From: Robertkochia marina
Lineage (GTDB): Bacteria > Bacteroidota > Bacteroidia > Flavobacteriales > Flavobacteriaceae
Reading direction: 5' to 3'
DNA length: 64,000 nt
Assembly (NCBI RefSeq): GCF_004799345.1
Contig: NZ_SSMC01000001.1
Coordinates: forward strand, 496,001-560,000
Under the pieces are notes generated by a model, which was not told the origin of the DNA, did not search any database, and saw nothing but the letters and a program-made list of their open reading frames with translations. A program made the translations under genes and the position numbers. Of the stretch, positions 37,698-49,906 are shown one piece after another (positions within the stretch are counted from its first letter, which is position 1; every line of letters starts with the position of its first letter).

Positions 37698-37779
37698 CTT
37701 TTGATAATAATATTAAATAATTATTTATGGATTGAAATTACAATCTTTGCAGCAGTTAAAAAAACAAAAATCTTTCGAA

Positions 37780-38094
37780 ATGGAAATCAAAGAAATGACT
37801 GCTACAGAGATCTCCCTGGCTAACGTAGATCTCATCAAAGGGCAATTCACGCCTGCTGAAGCCATCGACATCATCAGTGCTCTTATCGACCAGAAGGTAA
37901 ACTTTCACGAGGTTCGCAAATTCCAGCGTTGGGAACTTGATCACGACTGCGGTACAGAAGATCTTGACCGTCGCATTAGTGAGTTAAAGCAAGAAAAAGT
38001 AAAGACCAAAGAATTTCTCAGCAAATTCCTGAACTCCAACAAGACCATCACCATTAACGGGGTGCTGGACGTAACTGTATCCGACAACTCTTAA
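37780..38094 (+). CDS. Small protein of unknown function, first gene of the dab operon
   Basis: A 104-residue soluble protein, predicted mostly alpha-helical, with FHEVRKFQRWELDHDCGTED in the middle and a Lys/Glu-rich helix after it (DLDRRISELKQEKVKTKEFL). No signal peptide and no helix-turn-helix pattern that I trust. It starts at ATG 37780 (an upstream TTG at 37732 is possible but unlikely). It lies 80 bases before dabB and has a Cys-Gly pair. A role in bicarbonate uptake is inferred from position only. Confidence 0.7.
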   Translation: MEIKEMTATEISLANVDLIKGQFTPAEAIDIISALIDQKVNFHEVRKFQRWELDHDCGTEDLDRRISELKQEKVKTKEFLSKFLNSNKTITINGVLDVTVSDNS

Positions 38095-38174
38095 TCGGAA
38101 ACCCCTTTGAACCTATAAAGGTTATCGTTTCTCCTCAGGAGGATATTTATCACAGCATTTATTATAAAAAGGAT

Positions 38175-39647
38175 ATGACTGAAATTTCCAATACTACCCG
38201 GAGATCTAAAACACCTGCGCAAAATTCTGAGAAAGCTCCACTGCTTTCTACCCTGATCCCACTTTTATTTTGGATACAATTAGCTGTCACACTGGTACTT
38301 TCCGGTGTATACCTTACAGCTTCAAGTTCATGGTATTTAGACGGGATATTACGTGTTAACGGATTCACATTACTCATGTGGACAACCGTGAGTTTGTTCA
38401 GTGCTTTAATAAGCACCTATGGGAAACGTTACCTGGCCGGGTTCAAATTTGAAGGCAAATTTATGCTGCTCACCCTCGCCTTTACTATTTCTGTTATGCT
38501 TTTAATGGCGGCAGAACATTTAGCAGTTTTAGTGATGAGCTGGACCGGAATGGGGTTCTTTATGTCAAAATTGATCGGTATTAACCGCCATTGGGGCGAG
38601 GCGAGGAATTCGGGCAATATTGCTGCCCGACACTTTTTTGCCAGTTCATTTTGTCTTGCCGCAGGCCTCGCAATTCCGGCAGTAACTCTTGAAACCTATC
38701 ACCTTAGCAGTCTCCTGGAAGCCCTGCCTGGTCTGCCTGCCTCTTATTTATTCATTTCGGCCCTGTTGGTTATTACAGCCGGAATGATACAATCGGCCAT
38801 CTATCCATTTCACCGATGGTTACTATCAAGCATGACGGCACCAACGCCTTCCTCTGCTTTAATGCACGCCGGTTTTGTGAATGGCGCCGGACTTTTGCTT
38901 ACCCTTACTGCTCCGCTAATCGTTTTATCAGATACCTCTACCCTGCTGTTTATCATAGGAGGGCTTTGTGCCGTGGTTGCCCAGTTTGCCAAGCTTCTTC
39001 AAATAAGTGTTAAACAACGCCTTGCCTGTTCTACCATAGCACAAATGGGCTTTATGATCATGCAGTGCGGTCTTGGATTCTACAATGCGGCCGTAGCACA
39101 CCTTATTCTTCACGGCTTCTATAAAGCATACCTCTTCCTTTCTTCAGGAGAGGGTGTACAGCAAACGCACCCGAAACTCCCCCCACAGATCAGGATCACC
39201 CCGGGTCAAACCCTTTTTGTTCTGGTAAACGGCCTTGCAGGTGCCTGGCTATTTGCCCAGCTTACCGGAAAAGGGCTGCAGGTAGACAGCGGAATCTTTT
39301 TAACCCTGATCGTTGCTATTGCGGTAGGTCAGGTAACGTATAACTTCATAAAACAATACACCCTGCCCACCCTGTACCGCATAACGGTACCGGTCCTGAT
39401 GTATATGGCAGGTATTATTCTTTACGCTTTGGCCTACAACGGCGTTGGAGCCTTTATGGCCGAAACCCCAATGGCTATGGCCCCACAGCAGCTCACCCCT
39501 GTTCAGGTATTTTTCGGTATCCTGTTCCTGATTGGGTTCTTTATCATGAAACTTGGGATATACAGAAAATACCCCTGGCTTTACGTACAGCTCTTAAACA
39601 CCACTCAACCCTTTCGTCAAACGGTTTTAAAATTTAAAAAACAGTAG
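38175..39647 (+). CDS. dabB: DabB, membrane subunit of the DAB inorganic carbon transporter
   Basis: A 490-residue protein of the proton-translocating NADH dehydrogenase/Mrp antiporter family (NuoL-like). About 13 helices are visible, with the conserved loop phrases FHRWLLSSMTAPTPSSALMHAGFVNGAGLLL and QRLACSTIAQMGFMIMQCGLG typical of DabB. It couples ion movement to DabA. It precedes a DUF2309 gene by two bases, the standard dab operon arrangement. Its N-terminus has a short polar leader (residues 1-25) before the first helix. Confidence 0.9.
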   Translation: MTEISNTTRRSKTPAQNSEKAPLLSTLIPLLFWIQLAVTLVLSGVYLTASSSWYLDGILRVNGFTLLMWTTVSLFSALISTYGKRYLAGFKFEGKFMLLTLAFTISVMLLMAAEHLAVLVMSWTGMGFFMSKLIGINRHWGEARNSGNIAARHFFASSFCLAAGLAIPAVTLETYHLSSLLEALPGLPASYLFISALLVITAGMIQSAIYPFHRWLLSSMTAPTPSSALMHAGFVNGAGLLLTLTAPLIVLSDTSTLLFIIGGLCAVVAQFAKLLQISVKQRLACSTIAQMGFMIMQCGLGFYNAAVAHLILHGFYKAYLFLSSGEGVQQTHPKLPPQIRITPGQTLFVLVNGLAGAWLFAQLTGKGLQVDSGIFLTLIVAIAVGQVTYNFIKQYTLPTLYRITVPVLMYMAGIILYALAYNGVGAFMAETPMAMAPQQLTPVQVFFGILFLIGFFIMKLGIYRKYPWLYVQLLNTTQPFRQTVLKFKKQ

Positions 39648-39649
39648 CA

Positions 39650-42025
39650 ATGAGCAATCAAAATATTCATACACTGATCCAGGAGGCCTCAGAGCTGGTT
39701 GGAACCACGTGGCCGCTTTACAATTTTGTTACCTCCAATCCGCTTTCAGGATATGAAAATCAGCACTTCCTTAAAGCCGGAGAAAAAGCCAAACAACTTT
39801 TAGGAGCCAGGGTTTTCCCGGAGGCTGAACAATTTGCTCAGGCCTTCCAACAAGGCGACATTGATCCGAAGGTCCTGGATGAGCTACTCAAAGAACAAGG
39901 CTATAATGAACCTGCTGTAAACTATCTTGAGGCACTCAAACAGGATGAGCCGACAGCTGCTGAAAATCCCTCTCACGAGTTGGACAGGCTGACAGCCAAA
40001 TGGGTTGGTGCTTTTATGGACGAAGGATTAGGGGAATGGGGAATGCCGAACAAAGAGGAGGGATTCTACACCTCATGGAAAAAGATCGCCAAATACGACA
40101 CCGAACTCTCTAAAGGACGGCACTGCACCATGCCCGCCAGTGCAGGGGAAGCGATCGAAGAGGTATTAAAACCCTATTCAACATCAGACCGCAAAGAAAT
40201 TATCACGCTGCACCTGACGGCCCTTCCCGGATGGACAGGATATATTAAGCACCGGAGTGAAAACCCGGGAGAATGGCAGCAACAATACCACATAGACCTC
40301 GTTGAATATCTTGCGGTGCGTCTTTGGATCGCAAAGATGATCAACACCCCTTTATTACCTGAAACAAAAAAACGGGCCACCAACGAGGAAGTCATTGCAT
40401 TGCAATACATTTTCCTGAATGCCTGGGAAAGGTCGTGGCAGCAACGTACCTTAAAGTCTTTCCGGGAGAGCAGAAAAAACAGTGCCCAACCTGAGCCCGG
40501 CACGCCTGATGCTCAAATGGTATTCTGCATCGACACCCGATCAGAACCCATCAGACGACATGTTGAAGCCGTTGGGAATTACGAAACCTTTGGTTATGCC
40601 GGGTTCTTTGGGATCGCCATGGACTACGTGAACCCAACAGACGGACATTCCAGAAAGTCATGCCCCCCTATTGTTCCTTCCGCATACCAGGTTCAGGAAA
40701 GACCAAAGGAAGACAAGGCAGTTAACTACCAGCAGTATATTGAGAAAACGGCATTAAAAACCTTCTTCAGGTACTTTTTAAAAAGAATGAAAAATATGCT
40801 GCCTTCCACCTTTGGTTTTGTGGAAGGAAGCGGCCTGGTTTACGGATTCCGACTTCTGGCGAGAACATGCTTACCCGGAAGTTTTTATCGTAGAACAAGG
40901 AAAGAGCAAAGTCAATACGAACAAATTTGTTCTCCTGAGATCGGGCATATCCATAACCGGGAAGAGGATGCCATGCAACTAAACATCTCTCTGAAAGAAA
41001 AAACCCAGATCGTAAAGTCGGCCTTTGACCTGATGGGCTGGAAGACCTTTGCTCCCCTGGTGGTTTTTACCGGACACGGTAGCCATACATCTAACAACCC
41101 ATTTGGCTCAAGTCTTGATTGCGGGGCATGTGCGGCAAGTCCGGGGCGTCACAACGCACGGATGTTGGCTAACCTGGCCAACCTGAAGGAGGTTCGAGCG
41201 AAATTACTGGATGAACATGGTCTTGTTATACCGGAGTCTACCTGGTTTCTGGGAGCAGAGCACAATACAACAACCGATGAAATAGAGCTTTTTGACAGTA
41301 ATATTCCTGAGACCCATAGTGAAGCGCTGCGTCAGTTAAAGCATGATCTGGCAGTAGCACAGCACAATGCAGCAACGGCCCGACTCAAGGTAGAAAACAA
41401 CGGGGTTGCCATTGCTCAGGCAAAAGCGGGAAGCTGGGCCGAGACGCGACCTGAATGGGGGCTGGCTAAAAATGCAGGTTTTATAATCGCTCCAAGAAAG
41501 AGTACAAAAAACCTCGACCTGGACGGAAGATGCTTCCTGCACTCTTACGAATGGCAACACGATGAAGAAGGCAAGGCCCTGGAAGGTATCATGCAAGGTC
41601 CGATGGTGGTTACACAATGGATCAATAACCATTACTACTTTTCCTCCGTTGATACAGAAGAATTTGGAAGTGGTTCAAAGATCACTCACAATGTAACCGG
41701 TATGTTCGGAGTTGTTCAGGGTAATGGGGGAGATCTGAAAAAAGGATTGCCATTACAGTCGCTCAAAAGCACCGACAACGAAAGTTACCATCAGCCACTC
41801 AGACTTTCGGTGATCATTGAGGCTCCCTGCGACAGGGTAAATGATATCCTGAAGCGCAACCCTCAACTTCAGAACTTATTAGACAATCAATGGATCCACC
41901 TGATCGTGAACGACCCTAAGAAAGATTATAAAACCTTCAGGTATATCGGCGATCTGAAATGGCAACCTCGACTGGAAGTGCCTGTAATTAACAGACAACT
42001 TACCGAGCCAATGATGGCCGAGTAA
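39650..42025 (+). CDS. dabA: DabA (DUF2309), zinc carbonic-anhydrase-like subunit of the DAB system
   Basis: A 791-residue cytosolic peripheral protein that hydrates CO2 vectorially to bicarbonate together with DabB. The beta-carbonic anhydrase-like zinc site is complete: Cys293 and Asp295 in MVFCIDTRSEPIRRH, and His476 and Cys491 in TGHGSH and LDCGACAA (His to Cys spacing 15, as in the experimentally studied Halothiobacillus DabA2). The DUF2309 phrases NPLSGYE, RLWIAKMINTPL and LDLDGRCFLHSY are present. It follows dabB by two bases. A bicarbonate-generating role in this heterotroph would feed carboxylases, an inference. Confidence 0.93.
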   Translation: MSNQNIHTLIQEASELVGTTWPLYNFVTSNPLSGYENQHFLKAGEKAKQLLGARVFPEAEQFAQAFQQGDIDPKVLDELLKEQGYNEPAVNYLEALKQDEPTAAENPSHELDRLTAKWVGAFMDEGLGEWGMPNKEEGFYTSWKKIAKYDTELSKGRHCTMPASAGEAIEEVLKPYSTSDRKEIITLHLTALPGWTGYIKHRSENPGEWQQQYHIDLVEYLAVRLWIAKMINTPLLPETKKRATNEEVIALQYIFLNAWERSWQQRTLKSFRESRKNSAQPEPGTPDAQMVFCIDTRSEPIRRHVEAVGNYETFGYAGFFGIAMDYVNPTDGHSRKSCPPIVPSAYQVQERPKEDKAVNYQQYIEKTALKTFFRYFLKRMKNMLPSTFGFVEGSGLVYGFRLLARTCLPGSFYRRTRKEQSQYEQICSPEIGHIHNREEDAMQLNISLKEKTQIVKSAFDLMGWKTFAPLVVFTGHGSHTSNNPFGSSLDCGACAASPGRHNARMLANLANLKEVRAKLLDEHGLVIPESTWFLGAEHNTTTDEIELFDSNIPETHSEALRQLKHDLAVAQHNAATARLKVENNGVAIAQAKAGSWAETRPEWGLAKNAGFIIAPRKSTKNLDLDGRCFLHSYEWQHDEEGKALEGIMQGPMVVTQWINNHYYFSSVDTEEFGSGSKITHNVTGMFGVVQGNGGDLKKGLPLQSLKSTDNESYHQPLRLSVIIEAPCDRVNDILKRNPQLQNLLDNQWIHLIVNDPKKDYKTFRYIGDLKWQPRLEVPVINRQLTEPMMAE

Positions 42026-42100
42026 AGTTCGCTTCAGGCACTATAAAAAGCGTTAACATGGAAGTATAAAGCTCCCCCTGTATGCGCCTAAGATTATAAT

Positions 42101-42139
42101 AGCCTTCTTCTCATGAGCAAAGAGAAGAAGGCTTTTTTT
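42101..42139 (+). terminator. Terminator of the dab operon
   Basis: 12-bp perfect stem AGCCTTCTTCTC / GAGAAGAAGGCT with 9-base loop and a seven-T run, 76 bases after the dabA stop. Confidence 0.93.
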
Positions 42140-42177
42140 GTGACTACCCTTAAAAAATTACCTTCAAAAAATCAATC

Positions 42178-42207
42178 TTGCATTTTAATTCCTTTATGTT
42201 AGTTTTA
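42178..42207 (+). promoter_or_regulatory. Promoter of the DUF1508 gene
   Basis: TTG (42178-42180), 19-base spacer and TAGTTTTA (42200-42207), one mismatch to TAnnTTTG. Leader of 57 bases before the ATG. Confidence 0.45.
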
Positions 42208-42264
42208 CCACTCCCCCAAAATAAAGTCCACAAATACTATTAAACCGTAAAACCGTCTTTCTAT

Positions 42265-42627
42265 ATGGCAATGTTTGTGATCAGCACACGCAATAACGGG
42301 CATTATAAATTTGACTTTACATCCAGGAGAGGCACCCCCATTTTCAGCAGTATGGCCTGTAAACAAAAGTCAGATTGCGAATTGATCATACGTGCTGTAC
42401 AGCAGCAATTCGAAGATTTTACACTAACACGCAAATCAACCCCCTCAGGCAAACATTTTTTTCGTCTCTCTAAGAATGGGTTGGTCCTTGCAACCAGCAG
42501 GTACTTCTCTACTCCTCTCAGGCTTGAAAAAGGCTTGGAAGAGATCCAAAAATACCTGGGTGAAGCTGAAATTCTTGATTTTTCAGAAAATCAGGACATT
42601 TTTTCAGAACCTGAAGAAAGTTTCTGA
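42265..42627 (+). CDS. Two-repeat DUF1508 (YegP-like) protein
   Basis: A 120-residue protein with two DUF1508 repeats: the first around MFVISTRNNGHYKFDFTSRRGTPIFSS and the second around SKNGLVLATSRYFSTPL. Family members are small cytosolic proteins of unknown role (E. coli YegP). The C-terminus is acidic. The ATG at 42265 is supported by the promoter at 42178; a later one at 42271 (MFVIST) is also possible. Confidence 0.82.
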   Translation: MAMFVISTRNNGHYKFDFTSRRGTPIFSSMACKQKSDCELIIRAVQQQFEDFTLTRKSTPSGKHFFRLSKNGLVLATSRYFSTPLRLEKGLEEIQKYLGEAEILDFSENQDIFSEPEESF

Positions 42628-42690
42628 TATGATTACCCCCCGGGGTTTGCAGATTAAGCACTATCTTGAATATCTGCAAAACCTCATTAC

Positions 42691-42978
42691 ATGAAAAACA
42701 CCAAACAATATCCAAAAGGTACCTTTGTTGCCCTTGGCATGTTATGCTTTATCCCTGTGGGCATTGCTCTGGCCATAGGAACCAAGAATCCCGGACTCAT
42801 CGGTATAGGTCCGGCCTTAGGGCTTCCTATGGGCCTGGCCTGGGAAGAACAACAACGCAAGAAGGGTAAATTACTCTCTGAAACGGAAACAAAAGGAAAC
42901 AAAAGAACATTGTTCTGGATACTTTTTCTGTTAGGGATTATGCTATTCGGCATACTCGCTTTTCTTCTTATTTATTAA
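42691..42978 (+). CDS. Small membrane protein, unknown
   Basis: A 95-residue protein with hydrophobic stretches at residues 11-29 (TFVALGMLCFIPVGIALAI), about 35-50 (GLIGIGPALGLPMGLAW) and 75-95 (FWILFLLGIMLFGILAFLLIY) and a basic loop between (EEQQRKKGKLL). It may start from a TATCTTGA box at 42662. No family recognised; 13 bases separate it from the next gene. Confidence 0.65.
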   Translation: MKNTKQYPKGTFVALGMLCFIPVGIALAIGTKNPGLIGIGPALGLPMGLAWEEQQRKKGKLLSETETKGNKRTLFWILFLLGIMLFGILAFLLIY

Positions 42979-42991
42979 TTTCTCCTGATAT

Positions 42992-43858
42992 ATGTGCCTT
43001 AGTTTCCATTTACAAACAATGCATATTACCGGCTTTTTATACACAGTTTTTTCACTCCTGAAATTCACCCCTTCCATACAGCTCCTTGCTATACTTTTTA
43101 CAATGTCACCGGCTTTACAGGCTCAATCTCCTACCCCCCTTGTCATAGACAGTATAATAAGTTCAACCCCGCCGCAACATATCATCCTTGTTAAGATCCC
43201 CGGGGATGGTCAAGAGACTCTTCAGGCTGATATTGTTATATCAGAGGGCCATCCTATGACCACCAGTGCCTTTGGTTCAGAAGAAAATGCCGTGCTCTCT
43301 GTTAACGGCAGTTTTTTTAATACGAAAACCTATGAAATGGTGACCTATTATGAGCAGGATAACCGGGTAGAACGCAGGAATGTATCCTCATCAGGGCCAT
43401 CACTGTTTAATGGTATCGTTATTATTGACCATGAGGGAAAATTACGCCTTGAACCCTTAACACAGGAAAGTTTCTATGTCAACTCCCTGCAAGAAAAGGA
43501 AGCCGTTGCTGCCGGACCTTTACTTCTTAAAAATGCCAAAAGAACGCCCCTGCCGGACAGACCGGCATTTACCCTAAAACGACATCCGCGTAGTTGTCTT
43601 TGTATTACAGACGATGCTGTTTTAGTTATTGCCATTGATGGCAGAAGCAACCGGGCTTCCGGAATGACACTGCCCGAATTACAGGATTTCCTGATCGAAC
43701 AAAAGTGCAGAGATGCCATAAACCTTGACGGAGGAGGATCTACCAGTATTTGGGTAAAAGGACTCGGAGTCTTGAATCACCCCAGTGATGAAGCTGGCGA
43801 GCGAAAGGTGGTCAATGCGGTCGTTTGGAAAATGACCTCTTCTGCCCCTGAAAACTAA
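42992..43858 (+). CDS. Secreted phosphodiester glycosidase-family (NAGPA/DUF2233) protein
   Basis: A 288-residue product from the first ATG; a second ATG at 43019 gives a more usual signal peptide (HITGFLYTVFSLLKF then SPALQAQ). The NAGPA (PF09992) domain is marked by VNGSFFN near residue 105, GRSNRASGMTLPEL and the conserved NLDGGGSTSIWV near residue 245. Family members cut phosphodiester-linked sugars such as GlcNAc-1-P phosphodiesters on glycans; the substrate here is unknown. Confidence 0.82.
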   Translation: MCLSFHLQTMHITGFLYTVFSLLKFTPSIQLLAILFTMSPALQAQSPTPLVIDSIISSTPPQHIILVKIPGDGQETLQADIVISEGHPMTTSAFGSEENAVLSVNGSFFNTKTYEMVTYYEQDNRVERRNVSSSGPSLFNGIVIIDHEGKLRLEPLTQESFYVNSLQEKEAVAAGPLLLKNAKRTPLPDRPAFTLKRHPRSCLCITDDAVLVIAIDGRSNRASGMTLPELQDFLIEQKCRDAINLDGGGSTSIWVKGLGVLNHPSDEAGERKVVNAVVWKMTSSAPEN

Positions 43859-43886
43859 AAAAAGCCACCCCGAAGGATGGCTTTTG
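43858..43886. terminator. Bidirectional terminator between NAGPA and katG
   Basis: AAAAGCCA (43860-43867) pairs with TGGCTTTT (43878-43885) across a short C/G-rich loop; both ends carry A/T runs and the genes converge here. Confidence 0.75.
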
Positions 43887-43917
43887 ATCTGCATGAAGTT
43901 ATGTTAAGTATTGAAAT

Positions 43918-46606
<2,689 letters not shown>

Positions 46607-49594
46607 TTAAGGAATATCTTTTTGAATGGTTTTTGGCACATTATGTCCGGGAGGACGAAAAGCCTCCGCAGGAGTATTCTTAATTTTTTCCTTCATCCGT
46701 TGAACCTCTCCAATTGACATTCCTGCTGTTAAAGAGTCTCTGAAGGCTGCGTATTTTGCAAGACGTATATCTTTTATACCGTCTTCATCGTAGAAGGTCT
46801 CGTCAAGCTTTTTCGTCTTTTTTCCGAGACGAATCGTTAAGTCCGGTTTCGATCCTGTTATTTTTATAGGAATCCCAATGATACCTAAAGGTGGTAATCC
46901 CAATCGCATTTTTAAATTCACCTGGTTATCAAGGCTGGTTTGCCCTTCAAACCGAAGCCGAAACGGACGTACCCTGAATTTAAATCGCTCCACATCCATT
47001 ACATTGTGTGCTATTCTGCTGCGTATCTCTATTTCCTGCAGCTCAGCGTCTTTCCATTCTTTATTTCCTGTTTTTTCAGAGATCTCTGATAGTATATCGT
47101 GATTCTTTACCCTGACATTATTCAATGACAAAACCCCTCCTCCTTCAAGGGTAGGATAGATCAGCTTCATATCCTTATCCAGAATACCTGTTAACCTATA
47201 ATTCAGACCTACTACTCCGGAGGCATTCTTAGCTCCCGGAGCCATTTTCTGAAATAGTTCGATCTCCTGATAAGCCCGCTGAATATCAAATTCCTGAACC
47301 CTGATATCGTATTCAAAAAAGGCCCTGTCTGCACCAAAATCTTTGTAAACACCATCCATGCGGATCTCGGCCCCCACCATATTCATCTTGATATCCTTGG
47401 CAAACAAGCCCCCTTCGGCCAATGCCATCAAACCGCTGAGTTGGCTAATATGAAGGTCATCCCAATAAAGGTGATCGGTCTTAAAATCGAAGGTCACATC
47501 AACAAAATCGGGTATTTGCAACACTCCTACCCGAAGACTGTCTCCCAGGTTTGCTTCTCTCAGCATTTTTGATTTGCCTTTTCTTTCATCCAATACATCC
47601 TCAGACTTTACAATAAGGTCGTCCATATGAACCTGGTCTGCTGCGAAGGCAAAACGGCCCAACACCCTCTCATCTTTATAAAGAAAGTGCCTGATAAAAT
47701 AACGCAGTTCACCATTCATGTTAAAATTAGTCCTGGCATAGGTGCCTTCAAAACGATTGAACTGCAGGGTGCCCTTATCAAAACTAAAGGTCCCCTGATG
47801 TAAGGTTATAGGATACTCTAAAAAGGCGCTTTCCAATTGAATATTTTCCAGTTCGAAGGATCCGGAGCTTTCAAAATTTTTAAAGTCCCGTCTCTCGATG
47901 GCCTTTTGACTTCCCTTAAGCCTCATGTCCATCTTTGCAATGCCGTTCAACTCCAGGTTGTCGCGACCAAATACCTTATACAATCGGCCGGGATGTAAAA
48001 CCCCCTTGCCATTCACCTCAAACTTCAGATCGGTCAGATCATTGAAATTGGCATTCACGGTAAAATCTTCATCTTCAAAACGAAACTTGGCCGGAGATAG
48101 TTTCAGCATGGCACTTTTAGGGTCTGCTCCGTCATGATAAAAATCCATGATCACCTCAATATCTTCAATAGGTTTGGGATAATATTGGGTGAGCAGCTCC
48201 CCGTTACGAATTCTCAGCTCCCCGTTTACCCTGGGGTATTTCCCCTGGAGGGTATCGTAAACGCCTTCCATATGAATTTTTGAATAGAAATCTCCTTTTA
48301 AAGATATACTGTCTAAAGCAAGGGCTTCCGTGAGCTCTTCCAGGTTCATTTGTGTGTTGATATCGCCTTTAACATAGGTTTCGAGGGAATCTTTTTCTAA
48401 AAAAACATGCCCCTGAAGATAGTAATCGCGCCTGCGCAGATTAATGGTATCCAGCATAACCTGTGCTTTTTGCAAATCGAATTTCGGTACCTTCAATTTA
48501 AGATCAAGCAAGATATCTTTTATAGGCTCCTTGACTTTCGCAGGAGTCAAAGATCCGTTTGACCATTGAAGACGACATTCGAGATCGGGCTGCAAGTTTT
48601 CTTCCTTGATCGACATTCCTTTTATTTGCATGGAAAAAGCGGCCTCTCCCTGAACATCTACGCCCTTCTCACGATACCAATTCGATACAGGGGCTGGTAA
48701 AGAGGTAAAGAAAGTTCCCAGATCAGGCGCATCGGTGTTCAGATCCAGATCGATCCCGAAACCATTCGCTAAAAAATTTAATTCTCCCCGAAAATTGAAT
48801 TTCAGCTCGTTAAAATAACCTTCATTCTTCTGCAGTAAAAGGGTTACCTCATCCTCTTTAAAGATCGTAAGATGCTCTGATCGCAACTGATTATCACTGA
48901 AATAAGCAAATCCTTTCACCATCAGATCGACCTCATTCAGGGTGGTCTGAGATTGTATCACCAACTCATTCCCCTGACTTTGTCCCCTTCCCCTGTATTT
49001 TACCCCGGCCAGATGAATGTCAATATCTCTGTAAAAATCCGACACATACACCTCTCCATCATCAATGGCAAATAATTTCACCTTCAGAGACATGTTTTCC
49101 TTCTCGAAATTATCTTCAACGTCTCTCTTTACAGTTTTCGAGGATTTTTTCTTCCTGACTATATTATAATTGGGAATCCCATTTTCATCTACCAAAAAGT
49201 TCACCAAGGGTTTCTCAATAATGATCCCATTGATCTCAATGTTCCCGGCAAGTAAGGCAGCCAACCAATTCACCTTAAGAGTAAAACTTTCGATCTCTGC
49301 GAAATTCTCTTCAAAATTCTCATTACTCCCTTTGATCTTCAGATCATGAAATGACAAGGTCATGTCGGGAAAATGTCGAAAAAAGGTCAGGCTGGCATCA
49401 GAAAATTCAATAGGATGTACCAGGGAGGAATTGATAGCGTTCAAAGCTTTGTTTTCTATCGTGCGTTTAATAACCCGGGGAAAGACAACCATGAACAGCA
49501 CGATGAGGAGTAAGCCAATAGCACTCCCCCGAACCCAGCCCGTAAAGATCTTAGGCAATTTTTTATTCTTGTTATTTTCCGTTTTTTCCTCCAT
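46607..49594 (-). CDS. AsmA-like C-terminal domain protein
   Basis: A 995-residue protein with an N-terminal transmembrane anchor (residues 23-43, VRGSAIGLLLIVLFMVVFPRV) after a basic cytosolic head. The remainder is a long repeated beta-groove typical of AsmA/TamB-related lipid transfer proteins, with the AsmA phrases SFHDLKIKGSN, EINGIIIEKPLVNF near residues 120-150, and the AsmA_2-like end RFEGQTSLDNQVNLKMRLGLPPLG. These proteins help carry phospholipid to the outer membrane; role here by family only. Ends with a Lys/Pro-rich tail. Confidence 0.85.
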   Translation of the reverse strand: MEEKTENNKNKKLPKIFTGWVRGSAIGLLLIVLFMVVFPRVIKRTIENKALNAINSSLVHPIEFSDASLTFFRHFPDMTLSFHDLKIKGSNENFEENFAEIESFTLKVNWLAALLAGNIEINGIIIEKPLVNFLVDENGIPNYNIVRKKKSSKTVKRDVEDNFEKENMSLKVKLFAIDDGEVYVSDFYRDIDIHLAGVKYRGRGQSQGNELVIQSQTTLNEVDLMVKGFAYFSDNQLRSEHLTIFKEDEVTLLLQKNEGYFNELKFNFRGELNFLANGFGIDLDLNTDAPDLGTFFTSLPAPVSNWYREKGVDVQGEAAFSMQIKGMSIKEENLQPDLECRLQWSNGSLTPAKVKEPIKDILLDLKLKVPKFDLQKAQVMLDTINLRRRDYYLQGHVFLEKDSLETYVKGDINTQMNLEELTEALALDSISLKGDFYSKIHMEGVYDTLQGKYPRVNGELRIRNGELLTQYYPKPIEDIEVIMDFYHDGADPKSAMLKLSPAKFRFEDEDFTVNANFNDLTDLKFEVNGKGVLHPGRLYKVFGRDNLELNGIAKMDMRLKGSQKAIERRDFKNFESSGSFELENIQLESAFLEYPITLHQGTFSFDKGTLQFNRFEGTYARTNFNMNGELRYFIRHFLYKDERVLGRFAFAADQVHMDDLIVKSEDVLDERKGKSKMLREANLGDSLRVGVLQIPDFVDVTFDFKTDHLYWDDLHISQLSGLMALAEGGLFAKDIKMNMVGAEIRMDGVYKDFGADRAFFEYDIRVQEFDIQRAYQEIELFQKMAPGAKNASGVVGLNYRLTGILDKDMKLIYPTLEGGGVLSLNNVRVKNHDILSEISEKTGNKEWKDAELQEIEIRSRIAHNVMDVERFKFRVRPFRLRFEGQTSLDNQVNLKMRLGLPPLGIIGIPIKITGSKPDLTIRLGKKTKKLDETFYDEDGIKDIRLAKYAAFRDSLTAGMSIGEVQRMKEKIKNTPAEAFRPPGHNVPKTIQKDIP

Positions 49595-49906
49595 ATAAGT
49601 TTCGATAAAAAGACAGATCTTTTAAGAGCACATGAAGGTATTGACAATAACAGTCCGGATTGAATCCTGTTAGTTGTTGCAGGTACAGGGGGCGTCAGGT
49701 CTGAATGACGCTGTATTGCATTGTGGTTGGATGGCATGGAGGTGCTCCTGATGACTCACAAAAGCCGCTCCCCAGACTTTAGGACGCTTTTACTCAAATA
49801 TACATTTTTATACTCATAAAAATGTCTTAAAAGTTTTATTATCAGCTATTTAAGATTAAGCCTCTGATTTTGTAAAAACATGCGTCCCGGACAATTTTTA
49901 TTTTCA
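49595..49906. other. Promoter gap upstream of the AsmA-like gene
   Basis: 312 bases with no gene. Contains the inverted repeat at 49802 and a -7-like box on the minus strand at 49795-49802; the rest has no recognisable feature. Confidence 0.4.
49802..49825. promoter_or_regulatory. Perfect AT-rich inverted repeat upstream of AsmA-like gene
   Basis: ACATTTTTAT and ATAAAAATGT are perfect 10-base arms around ACTC. It adjoins CAAATATA (49795-49802), which on the minus strand is TATATTTG, a TAnnTTTG match, so the repeat sits where a -33 region would be. The right arm shares ATAAAAATGTC with the nos/Rrf2 intergenic repeat. Confidence 0.4.
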
